64,000 nt of DNA, taken from assembly GCA_028817895.1 (NCBI GenBank), contig JAPPOQ010000033.1, positions 248,001 through 312,000 on the forward strand, in the 5' to 3' direction. The notes under the pieces were generated by a model, which saw only the letters and a list, made by a program, of their open reading frames with translations, searched no databases and had not been told where the DNA came from. This DNA comes from Ahrensia sp. Its GTDB lineage: Bacteria > Pseudomonadota > Alphaproteobacteria > Rhizobiales > Rhizobiaceae. This document shows positions 56,040-63,429 of this stretch, one piece after another (within the stretch, counting starts at the first letter, position 1; every line of letters begins with the position of its first letter). A program made the translations under genes and the position numbers.

Positions 56040-56606
56040 TCAGGCTTTCTGATCGGTTTCCTGCGCGCCGTCTTCACCGGCGGGTGGTCTTTGAAGAAAC
56101 CTCTTGACCGTCTCTTCGAGATTGTCCGGCAGTGCATCGACAATATTGTTGCCGATAGTGACCAGCATGGGCTTCGACTTGGCCTCTGAAATCCATTCCG
56201 GCTCGCGATCATTGGCCAGCCACAAGAACCCCATCAGCGCGACGATAACCAGCAAAGCGCCGCGAGCGGCTCCAAAAATGAAGCCAAGTGTTCGATCAAG
56301 CACGCCGATGCGGCTGTCGATGATCATATCGGCCAGCAACATGGTGAGGTAGGACACAATGATGAGCACCACCAGAAAGACCACCGCTCCACCGATGCCG
56401 CCGCGCACCAACTCGCTTTCAGGCAAGGAGGGTATGACGCTGGCAATCGCGTCTCCCGCAAGCTTGTAAAACATCAGCGCGGCAACCGCCGCGACGGCCC
56501 ATGACAGGATTGAAAGTACCTCTCGCGAAAAGCCGCGCACCATCGCCAGCAGGGCAGAAATAAGCATGATGACGATCAGGGCGCCGTCGAGCCAAGTGAT
56601 GGGCAT
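56040..56606 (-). CDS. cvpA: CvpA family membrane protein
   Basis: 188 residues with four hydrophobic segments (IVMLISALLAMVRGFSREVLSILSW, AAVAALMFYKLAGDAI, VVFLVVLIIVSYLTMLLA, ALLVIVALMGFLWLA). The first matches the CvpA N-terminal signature LDGALIVIMLISALLAMVRG. It is usually linked to purF and implicated in colicin V production or envelope homeostasis; the mechanism is not clear. It lies between radA and purF on one transcript. Confidence 0.88.
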   Translation of the reverse strand: MPITWLDGALIVIMLISALLAMVRGFSREVLSILSWAVAAVAALMFYKLAGDAIASVIPSLPESELVRGGIGGAVVFLVVLIIVSYLTMLLADMIIDSRIGVLDRTLGFIFGAARGALLVIVALMGFLWLANDREPEWISEAKSKPMLVTIGNNIVDALPDNLEETVKRFLQRPPAGEDGAQETDQKA

Positions 56607-56639
56607 GGGAATGATCTTCGCTGTCCAAGAAGCGTTTCC

Positions 56640-58043
56640 CTATCTGCCAGCAACGCCCGCGCGCTGCAAGCTTTGCGCGCCGGTCGAAACAAGATCAACG
56701 ACAAGATCGGCAAGGCTCGACAGCGTGACATGTGACAAGCCCGCAGCAGCTTCTTTTTGCCCCGTTCCCGCATAGACGGCCTGCGCAAACCCAAGTTTTT
56801 GGGCTTCCTTGAGCCGACCTGCTGCTTGAGAAACCGGTCGCAAACTGCCGGAAAGACTCACTTCTGCAAAATAGACGGACTGCTCCGGCAGCGGCGCATT
56901 GGCCAGAGACGAGACCAGCGCGGCAGCGACCGCAAGATCAGCCGCCGGTTCGCTGATACGATAGCCGCCCGCGACATTCAGATATACATCGTGACCGCCC
57001 AATCGCACGCCGCAATGGGCCTCCAGCACCGCCAGAACCATCGAAAGACGGGCCGAATCCCATCCCACCACCGCGCGTCGCGGCGTTCCAAGCGCCGATT
57101 CGGCGACGAGAGCCTGAATTTCCACCAGAACCGGCCGCCTGCCTTCCATGGCCGCGAAAACGGCGGCACCCGGCGCGGCGCGCAGGCGTTCTCCCAAAAA
57201 CAACTCCGATGGGTTCGCGACTTCGCGCAAGCCCTTGTCGGACATCTCAAACACGCCGATCTCATCGGTAGGGCCGAAACGGTTTTTGATGCCCCGAAGA
57301 ATGCGGAAATGATGCCCACCTTCGCCTTCAAATTGCAAAACGGCGTCGACCATGTGTTCCACAACACGCGGCCCGGCGATCTGCCCGTCCTTGGTGACAT
57401 GACCGACAAGCACCACCGTTGCACCGCTGCTTTTGGCGTAGCGAATCATGGCCTGTGCAGAGGCTCTAAGTTGGCTCACCGTTCCCGGGGCAGCCTCGAC
57501 CGACTCGGTCCACAGCGTCTGGATCGAATCAACGATGACGAGTGCGGGCGCTTTGCGGGCCGAAAGCGTGGTGATGATGTTTTCGACATTGGTTTCCGCC
57601 AGCAAGGAAACGCAGGAATTGGCGCAGCCCAACCGTTGCGCCCGCAGCCGGACCTGGCCGACCGCCTCTTCACCCGACACATAGACAACGCAGTTGCCGC
57701 GGCGCGCCAGCGCGCTAGACGCCTGCATCAGCAGGGTCGACTTGCCGATGCCGGGATCGCCACCCAAGAGCAGTGCAGAACCGAGAACGAAGCCGCCCCC
57801 GGTGACCCGATCAAGCTCGACAATACCGCTTGCTATGCGGGGAGCCTCTTGCGTTTCCGCGTCCAGACGTTCGACCTGAACAAGCCGACCCTTGCGCAGT
57901 GGCCTGCCGGGTCCTGAAGCGATGCCGCCATCGCCTTCTTCCACCAGCGTGTTCCATTCGCCGCAGGCTTCGCACCGCCCGTTCCAGCGTGGGGAAACCG
58001 CCCCGCAATTCTGGCAAACGAATTGATGTCGTGCTTTGGGCAT
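56640..58043 (-). CDS. radA: DNA repair protein RadA (branch-migration ATPase)
   Basis: Processes recombination intermediates. 467 residues. The N-terminal C4 zinc finger is CQNCGAVSPRWNGRCEACG, followed by Walker A GGDPGIGKSTLLMQ. The diagnostic KNRFGPTDEIGVFEM motif and a C-terminal Lon-protease-like domain (VNVAGGYRISEPAADLAVAAALVSS) follow. A consensus LexA direct repeat lies 37 bases before the ATG, so it is probably SOS-induced in this organism. Confidence 0.95.
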   Translation of the reverse strand: MPKARHQFVCQNCGAVSPRWNGRCEACGEWNTLVEEGDGGIASGPGRPLRKGRLVQVERLDAETQEAPRIASGIVELDRVTGGGFVLGSALLLGGDPGIGKSTLLMQASSALARRGNCVVYVSGEEAVGQVRLRAQRLGCANSCVSLLAETNVENIITTLSARKAPALVIVDSIQTLWTESVEAAPGTVSQLRASAQAMIRYAKSSGATVVLVGHVTKDGQIAGPRVVEHMVDAVLQFEGEGGHHFRILRGIKNRFGPTDEIGVFEMSDKGLREVANPSELFLGERLRAAPGAAVFAAMEGRRPVLVEIQALVAESALGTPRRAVVGWDSARLSMVLAVLEAHCGVRLGGHDVYLNVAGGYRISEPAADLAVAAALVSSLANAPLPEQSVYFAEVSLSGSLRPVSQAAGRLKEAQKLGFAQAVYAGTGQKEAAAGLSHVTLSSLADLVVDLVSTGAQSLQRAGVAGR

Positions 58044-58080
58044 GAGAATGTTACTGTTATGTTCTTGCTACCCTTATCTA

Positions 58081-58095
58081 GAACAAGACAAGAAC
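58081..58095 (-). promoter_or_regulatory. LexA (SOS) box before radA
   Basis: GAAC-N7-GAAC on the plus strand, equal to GTTC-N7-GTTC reading toward radA: GTTC, TTGTCTT, GTTC. This is the direct-repeat operator established for alphaproteobacterial LexA. It sits 37 bases upstream of the radA start, a suitable promoter position. Confidence 0.72.
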
Positions 58096-58219
58096 AAACG
58101 CAATGACTGTTCTCAATTCTGTGTCGTTGAGATGCCGGTTGTGAGGACGTTCGAAGCCTTCGAATCGCGTCGCGAACAAGCAATGATGCTTCTCGTGGAA
58201 ATTATTGAGATATCCGTCC

Positions 58220-59152
58220 GCTAATGCAGTGTTGCAGCCCTCTTGGCCTTCTGCGCTCTTTTGGCTGCACTTGTTTGCGCCTTTTGTTGTTTGCGCTTCA
58301 AGGCTCGCCGCTGCTGGCGGCTCATCGTCGGTTGGTTTGGATGGTTGCGCATGGAAAGCGGAATGTTGGGTGGCCGCACATCCTCGCCCCTCGGTGAAGC
58401 TGCATAATGCACATCGGATCGTCTGGGAAAGGATGGTCCGCTCTCTCCTGTGACGGGCGCAGGCATGCGCGGACGAACGGCTTCCCATTCATCGACAGCA
58501 TAGATGTCGTTCAGGGTCAGCGCGCTGCGCTGAAGCACATAGTCTTCCGGCTTGGGCAGCATGGGTGTGTGTTCCCAATGAAACACAAAGCCCGCTTTGT
58601 CGCTCATATTGTAGACCAGCACACCGTCCTGATTGAGCATTGCACCCATCCGCGCGATCATGTCCAGCACGGACAACACCGAGCCGTCTTCCATGATGAA
58701 CCTGGTGCCAAGGCGGATCTGCCCTTTGTCAGCCACGGTGATCTGATTGCCGATTTTCGGCCCTGACACGGCCCATATCTTGCGGTCTTCAAGTGAACCG
58801 ACCGGCGCACCGGTGGAGGCGCGGATGAGCGATCCATCCTTCTTCATCATTGCGCCATCGGAACGCAGAATATCGAGCACCGGCACATGGCTGTCGCCAA
58901 ACTTGTTGTCCTCGCCTTCGACCTTCGCGCAATAGGTCACATGACCTGGCGTCATCATCAGGCCGTGGACGTCGAGAATGTGTTTGACCCGGTTCTGCAT
59001 TGTCCGACTGACGCGTCCGGGAACAAGCTTGCCGTCCTCGTCATAGGAAACGACCCAATCATCGGGCCTGATATCTTCGATCGGCTTTTGCCACGCCTTG
59101 CCATCGGCCCCAGGCCACATGTCGATCGGAGTGCCAGCAAGAAAGCATTCCG
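58220..59152 (-). repeat. 933-bp direct repeat, copy 1 (HINT module)
   Basis: Same sequence as 60291-61223 at offset 2071. Identical over 58221-59087; five single-base differences at 59088, 59106, 59124, 59136 and 59139, all synonymous. One end is at the stop codon, the other at the HINT Cys junction. Confidence 0.97.
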
Positions 59153-59702
59153 TTGGTGGCCTGTATAGAGGTCCATCGACATAACTCACATCACCTGTTT
59201 GTGGGTCAACAGTTCTCCATTTCTGCAAACCAAGAACGTACTCTGGTGCATCTTGAATGCCCGACCAAATAAATCCTGTATGGTCAAGGACATTTTCAAA
59301 TGAAAACTGGGCTCCATATCCGCCCGTAAAGCCGGCAAGTTCGTAAGCTCTTTGAACGAAATGATTACAGGCATCCGTGAACAATCCATAATTGTACTGT
59401 TCGCCAACCTGACTGGTCGCCCAGGCTTTCACATTCGCATATGTTGCATCATCAACATCTAAAACCACCGACGCTCCTCGGCGACCGGTTTCCACGGTCG
59501 GCTCATTTTTATATATTCCATCGAACTCTCCCAGCGTGCTAGAGATAATTCCGACACCTCCGACGGCAGGATTGATGGTTGCTCCGATGGTAGCAACAGG
59601 CACGCCGTTCTCGATAAATGTGATATTGCTGTGTCCAGTCGCACTGATTGCTCCTGATCCAGTCGGACCAGCTCCATATACGTTTAGTCTTATCTGACCC
59701 AT
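58221..59702 (-). CDS. HINT-module protein 1: permuted papain-like N-domain plus C-terminal HINT
   Basis: 493 residues, no signal peptide. The N-terminal ~180 residues have a His early (H24 in GHSNITF) and a Cys later (C112 in DACNHFVQRAYELAG). That order and the NHF context resemble permuted papain-fold hydrolases (NlpC/P60-, LRAT- or PPPDE-like). From C186 a HINT domain begins: CFLAGTPI block A, KPIEDIRPDDWVVSYDEDG, then TPGH block B at 251-254. A Pro-rich segment and a strongly basic tail (RQQRRALKRKQQKAQ...) end the protein. No clear C-terminal HN is seen, so protein splicing is unlikely and N-terminal cleavage more likely. AGGAG lies before the ATG; the small gene upstream ends 19 bases away. 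The effector role is inference. Confidence 0.8.
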   Translation of the reverse strand: MGQIRLNVYGAGPTGSGAISATGHSNITFIENGVPVATIGATINPAVGGVGIISSTLGEFDGIYKNEPTVETGRRGASVVLDVDDATYANVKAWATSQVGEQYNYGLFTDACNHFVQRAYELAGFTGGYGAQFSFENVLDHTGFIWSGIQDAPEYVLGLQKWRTVDPQTGDVSYVDGPLYRPPTECFLAGTPIDMWPGADGKAWQKPIEDIRPDDWVVSYDEDGKLVPGRVSRTMQNRVKHILDVHGLMMTPGHVTYCAKVEGEDNKFGDSHVPVLDILRSDGAMMKKDGSLIRASTGAPVGSLEDRKIWAVSGPKIGNQITVADKGQIRLGTRFIMEDGSVLSVLDMIARMGAMLNQDGVLVYNMSDKAGFVFHWEHTPMLPKPEDYVLQRSALTLNDIYAVDEWEAVRPRMPAPVTGESGPSFPRRSDVHYAASPRGEDVRPPNIPLSMRNHPNQPTMSRQQRRALKRKQQKAQTSAAKRAQKAKRAATLH

Positions 59703-59721
59703 CCAAATCGCTCCTAGTTCG

Positions 59722-59937
59722 TCAAAATAGCTCTATGTACTGCTGCATTCCAGAGGAACGGTCCCAACAAATCGATTCTAAATCGGGTGGCGGCGAAACA
59801 GAAAAGGCCCCAGCGCTGACACACAAGTTATAGGTGAAATAAGCAAGTGCATAATGGATGGAAATAATTATTATTAATAATGTCAAGAAAAATTTGACGT
59901 ATCCAAATTTTTTACTGATATCAATTTTGAAACTCAA
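59722..59937 (-). CDS. small membrane-anchored protein, possible immunity partner of HINT protein 1
   Basis: 71 residues from a TTG at 59937; an in-frame stop lies a few codons upstream, so this is the longest choice. One hydrophobic helix (FFLTLLIIIISIHYALAYF) is followed by a short outside region with two Cys (NLCVSAGAF and ESICWDR). The sequence is AT-rich, unlike the flanking housekeeping genes. It lies 19 bases before HINT protein 1 on the same strand. The parallel secreted gene before HINT protein 2 supports it being real. Immunity function is inference. Confidence 0.5.
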   Translation of the reverse strand: MSFKIDISKKFGYVKFFLTLLIIIISIHYALAYFTYNLCVSAGAFSVSPPPDLESICWDRSSGMQQYIELF

Positions 59938-60290
59938 GAATTTGATCTTTCAGTCTTCCTAATCACAGTCCACAATATTGCAAAAGGGGTATCAAATTTT
60001 GATGCTTATTCGGAATAAAGTAGCATCTAGAGCCGATTTCGTTGGGGAGACCAGAACTATGACCATATGCATGGAGCAATTAAACCGCATCCTCATCGAA
60101 ATGTCGAACGAAAACTCACAGCCTCAGATTCAGCAAAAGGGGCTGAATTTGGCCAAGCACCCCGACGATGCGACCGCCACGATTTTTGCTTCATTCGTCA
60201 CAAGCTTGGCCCTGCTGACTTACCGATAGTGCATGATCCGGCGTGAAGTCGGCATATCAAAATTGGGCCATCTCTCTGCGGGACTGAACA
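59938..60290. other. spacer between the two HINT cassettes
   Basis: About 350 bases separating the cassettes. It is AT-rich near 59938-60040 and less so later. Apart from one weak plus-strand frame (60059-60229) I see no gene, no terminal inverted repeats and no transposase remnant. It should hold the promoter for cassette 1 and the end of cassette 2's transcript. Confidence 0.5.
60059..60229 (+). CDS. doubtful small ORF between the cassettes
   Basis: 56 codons from the ATG at 60059, preceded by GGGGAG nine bases upstream. Product begins MTICMEQLNRILIEMSNENS and ends AKHPDDATATIFASFVTSLALLTYR. It runs opposite to the HINT genes. No family is recognised, and it could be chance. Confidence 0.22.
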   Translation: MTICMEQLNRILIEMSNENSQPQIQQKGLNLAKHPDDATATIFASFVTSLALLTYR

Positions 60291-61223
60291 GCTAATGCAG
60301 TGTTGCAGCCCTCTTGGCCTTCTGCGCTCTTTTGGCTGCACTTGTTTGCGCCTTTTGTTGTTTGCGCTTCAAGGCTCGCCGCTGCTGGCGGCTCATCGTC
60401 GGTTGGTTTGGATGGTTGCGCATGGAAAGCGGAATGTTGGGTGGCCGCACATCCTCGCCCCTCGGTGAAGCTGCATAATGCACATCGGATCGTCTGGGAA
60501 AGGATGGTCCGCTCTCTCCTGTGACGGGCGCAGGCATGCGCGGACGAACGGCTTCCCATTCATCGACAGCATAGATGTCGTTCAGGGTCAGCGCGCTGCG
60601 CTGAAGCACATAGTCTTCCGGCTTGGGCAGCATGGGTGTGTGTTCCCAATGAAACACAAAGCCCGCTTTGTCGCTCATATTGTAGACCAGCACACCGTCC
60701 TGATTGAGCATTGCACCCATCCGCGCGATCATGTCCAGCACGGACAACACCGAGCCGTCTTCCATGATGAACCTGGTGCCAAGGCGGATCTGCCCTTTGT
60801 CAGCCACGGTGATCTGATTGCCGATTTTCGGCCCTGACACGGCCCATATCTTGCGGTCTTCAAGTGAACCGACCGGCGCACCGGTGGAGGCGCGGATGAG
60901 CGATCCATCCTTCTTCATCATTGCGCCATCGGAACGCAGAATATCGAGCACCGGCACATGGCTGTCGCCAAACTTGTTGTCCTCGCCTTCGACCTTCGCG
61001 CAATAGGTCACATGACCTGGCGTCATCATCAGGCCGTGGACGTCGAGAATGTGTTTGACCCGGTTCTGCATTGTCCGACTGACGCGTCCGGGAACAAGCT
61101 TGCCGTCCTCGTCATAGGAAACGACCCAATCATCGGGCCTGATATCTTCGATCGGCTTCTGCCACGCCTTGCCATCAGCCCCAGGCCACATGTCAATCGG
61201 AGTGCCCGCGAGAAAGCATTCCG
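60291..61223 (-). repeat. 933-bp direct repeat, copy 2 (HINT module)
   Basis: Second copy of the repeat at 58220-59152. It starts next to the stop codon of HINT protein 2 and ends just past the Cys codon that begins its HINT domain. Confidence 0.97.
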
Positions 61224-61776
61224 ATCCGGGACGCGGAGAAAAATAAACTGTTCCTTCGTTTGTTTCTATCGGAATTGCGCGGCTCAATCCGACTGGCGTA
61301 ATGCCCAACGCCTCGAAAATCGATGTCTCCAGTTCCCTGACAGCCGCTTCTTCAGTTCGATCAAATAGATAACTGGGCCCCAAGACCGCATGCCCCATTG
61401 CATGAACTACTTGCTCGGCCACCGTAATTGTACGCCCTGTATTGCTATCAACAGAAACAACATCATTACTCAACATAATGTATAAAGTTCCACTGCTATA
61501 AGACGGAAAATTTACTTCGGATGATGTAAGGCTGCTGATTCCAGCTGCCGTTGCGAGTGATCCCGGAAAATCTCTATGATCATCAGTAACAACAACACGT
61601 GTGAACGACCTTTGATTAAACTGGTTCACGAGATCCATGAAACCAAGAGATGACGTCCTCAAAGCATTGATATCATCCCGCACCCCGCTGGAACTATATG
61701 TACCATTTTGATCCGATATCCTAATATCGAAAGTAGTTCGTTTGCCATTCACATCAATTACGTAGTTTTCCGACAT
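60292..61776 (-). CDS. HINT-module protein 2: degenerate metallopeptidase-like N-domain plus C-terminal HINT
   Basis: 494 residues, no signal peptide. The N-terminal domain (~185 residues) contains EQVVHAMGHAVLGP (H125, H129), followed by TEEAAVRELE and then ALGI. This layout matches effector-type zincins (HExxH with a downstream Glu), except that the catalytic Glu position is Ala126 (GCA, one base from GAA). The C-terminal 309 residues from E186 (C187 is the HINT Cys) are identical to HINT protein 1. GAGGTG precedes the ATG at 61776, and the upstream gene's stop is nine bases away. Whether the N-domain is active is unclear; a dead enzyme with a binding role is possible. Confidence 0.8.
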   Translation of the reverse strand: MSENYVIDVNGKRTTFDIRISDQNGTYSSSGVRDDINALRTSSLGFMDLVNQFNQRSFTRVVVTDDHRDFPGSLATAAGISSLTSSEVNFPSYSSGTLYIMLSNDVVSVDSNTGRTITVAEQVVHAMGHAVLGPSYLFDRTEEAAVRELETSIFEALGITPVGLSRAIPIETNEGTVYFSPRPGSECFLAGTPIDMWPGADGKAWQKPIEDIRPDDWVVSYDEDGKLVPGRVSRTMQNRVKHILDVHGLMMTPGHVTYCAKVEGEDNKFGDSHVPVLDILRSDGAMMKKDGSLIRASTGAPVGSLEDRKIWAVSGPKIGNQITVADKGQIRLGTRFIMEDGSVLSVLDMIARMGAMLNQDGVLVYNMSDKAGFVFHWEHTPMLPKPEDYVLQRSALTLNDIYAVDEWEAVRPRMPAPVTGESGPSFPRRSDVHYAASPRGEDVRPPNIPLSMRNHPNQPTMSRQQRRALKRKQQKAQTSAAKRAQKAKRAATLH

Positions 61777-61785
61777 TGCAGCACC

Positions 61786-62205
61786 TCAATAGGGGACGAT
61801 GACAGGCATGTGATTTACATACGAAATTTTGACACAATCAACATTGCCGTTTGCACAAACTTCAATTGGAATACCTCCATCTTCTCGCATGGAGTCTCCA
61901 ACAAAAACGCTCTCGCCAGCCATAAAAATACTATATGATAGACTCATTTTTGATTGTATAAATGTGACACACAGATTTTGATGGCAATATTGCTTTCCTT
62001 CTATTCTATAGATGTTAAAAAATATATCACCTTTTTTTATTGTATATATCGCAGCGTTTCCATTTTTTGTAGCCTGATCGATGAGATCTATACCTGATTC
62101 TCCAACGAATAATTCAGATATATTAAAACTTAGCCCCCTGGCGAATGCCAGCGAAGAACCGAATGATATCAGGAAGAAGACGGTAGAAAAGATTCGGAAC
62201 CACAT
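61786..62205 (-). CDS. small secreted protein, possible immunity partner of HINT protein 2
   Basis: 139 residues with a signal peptide (MWFRIFSTVFFLISFGSSLAFA) and four Cys in two pairs (QYCHQNLCVTF and EVCANGNVDCVKI), so a disulfide-bonded periplasmic protein is predicted. The DNA is distinctly AT-rich (for example near 61980-62060), unlike the alr and radA neighbours. Its stop TGA overlaps the ribosome binding region of HINT protein 2, suggesting coupled translation. It is not similar by eye to the 71-residue partner of cassette 1. The immunity role is inference. Confidence 0.7.
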   Translation of the reverse strand: MWFRIFSTVFFLISFGSSLAFARGLSFNISELFVGESGIDLIDQATKNGNAAIYTIKKGDIFFNIYRIEGKQYCHQNLCVTFIQSKMSLSYSIFMAGESVFVGDSMREDGGIPIEVCANGNVDCVKISYVNHMPVIVPY

Positions 62206-62301
62206 TTTCTAACTGATTGCCGCTGATCTCATGCCCACTATCGTATGGGTTTCCACTGATGCTTGCAACGGGCGGTAAACGGCAGCCATTCGTCGACAAA
62301 A

Positions 62302-63426
62302 CTAACCAACATATCTGCGCGAATATCTGCGCCCCATACCGGTGAGCAACTCATACCCGATCGTTCCGGCGGCGCGCGCGACGTCGTCGACTGCGATGTT
62401 TGGGCCGAACAGTTCGATCCAGTCACCTTCGGCGATTTCGTTGGGCGGGACATCCGTCACGTCGAAAGCGCACAGATCCATGGAAATGCGGCCGACGCCT
62501 TTCAGCCTTTGGCCCTTGTAGGCAGCGCGTGCGGGTGCGGCTACCTCGCGCATGGGCACACCCATATGGCTTGCCGCGCGGTGGTAGCCGTCGGCATATC
62601 CAAGTGAGAGATAGGCGATGCGGCTCTCGCGGATCATGGTTTCGGTTGCGCCATAGCCGACCGTCTCGCCCTTCTTGACGGTGCGGATCTGATTGATACG
62701 GCCCTCAAGCGTCACCACAACCTCCATGGCATTGTCGACATCATTGAGCGCCTCGCCGCCATACATCGCCACGCCGGGCCGGGCGAGATCATAGCCAAAG
62801 CCCTGAAGGCTTGCGGCGGAGTTGGCCGCAGAGCGCGGCACGCCCGGCAGCATGTCGGCGGCCATGTCGAAGACGGCGCGCTGAACATCGGTCTTGGGGT
62901 GATCGACATCATCTGCGCAGGCAAAATGCGTCATCAGCAGTTGCACATCGAGTTGCGCCATCAAGTCTTGATCGGCGACCGCATCGCGCAGTTCTTCAAG
63001 GCTGAGGCCGAGCCGATTCATGCCCGTATCGACATGCAGGGCGCAGGGCAGGGGCGCACCGTGGATGCGCGCTGCATCCGCCCACAAATGAAGTTGATTC
63101 ATTGAACCAAGAACGGGTCGCAAGCGATTCTCAATCAAGGCCTTTGCAGCCTTGGGAAACAGCCCGTTCAGAATGTAGCAGGCAGGCTCCGGCGCAACGG
63201 CGCGCAGGCTGATACCCTCTTGCGGCACGGCAACGAAGAAGGTTCTGCATCCGGCCTTTTCCAGCGCTGGCACGACCTGCTCAATGCCGCAGCCATAGGC
63301 GTCGGCCTTCACCACCGCTCCGCATTCGGCGGCGCCTGATCGGTCCCGCAGCTTGCCCCAGTTTCTCTGCAAGGCGCCCAGATCGATGGTCAGCCGACCG
63401 CCTGCCAGATCAGCGTCGGTCGTCAT
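62302..63426 (-). CDS. alr: alanine racemase
   Basis: PLP enzyme making D-alanine for peptidoglycan. 374 residues. The PLP Lys lies in VVKADAYGCGI near residue 40, the second catalytic Tyr in GYGATE near residue 263, and SMDLCAFDV is the conserved C-terminal motif. It is located three bases from dnaB, the common order in rhizobia. The accessory HINT cassettes begin about 100 bases after its stop. Confidence 0.95.
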   Translation of the reverse strand: MTTDADLAGGRLTIDLGALQRNWGKLRDRSGAAECGAVVKADAYGCGIEQVVPALEKAGCRTFFVAVPQEGISLRAVAPEPACYILNGLFPKAAKALIENRLRPVLGSMNQLHLWADAARIHGAPLPCALHVDTGMNRLGLSLEELRDAVADQDLMAQLDVQLLMTHFACADDVDHPKTDVQRAVFDMAADMLPGVPRSAANSAASLQGFGYDLARPGVAMYGGEALNDVDNAMEVVVTLEGRINQIRTVKKGETVGYGATETMIRESRIAYLSLGYADGYHRAASHMGVPMREVAAPARAAYKGQRLKGVGRISMDLCAFDVTDVPPNEIAEGDWIELFGPNIAVDDVARAAGTIGYELLTGMGRRYSRRYVG

Positions 63427-63429
63427 GGC

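Noticed and set aside
58036..58224. 62-codon plus-strand frame between radA and HINT protein 1
   Set aside because: It overlaps the radA start and the LexA box, lacks a ribosome binding site and has no coding character.
58220..61223. The 933-bp repeats as insertion sequences
   Set aside because: No transposase, no terminal inverted repeats and no target duplications; the repeat is exactly the coding region for the HINT module.
58221..61776. HINT domains as inteins
   Set aside because: There is no C-terminal His-Asn plus nucleophile and no recognisable extein split; the domain is C-terminal with a long tail, so splicing is not supported.
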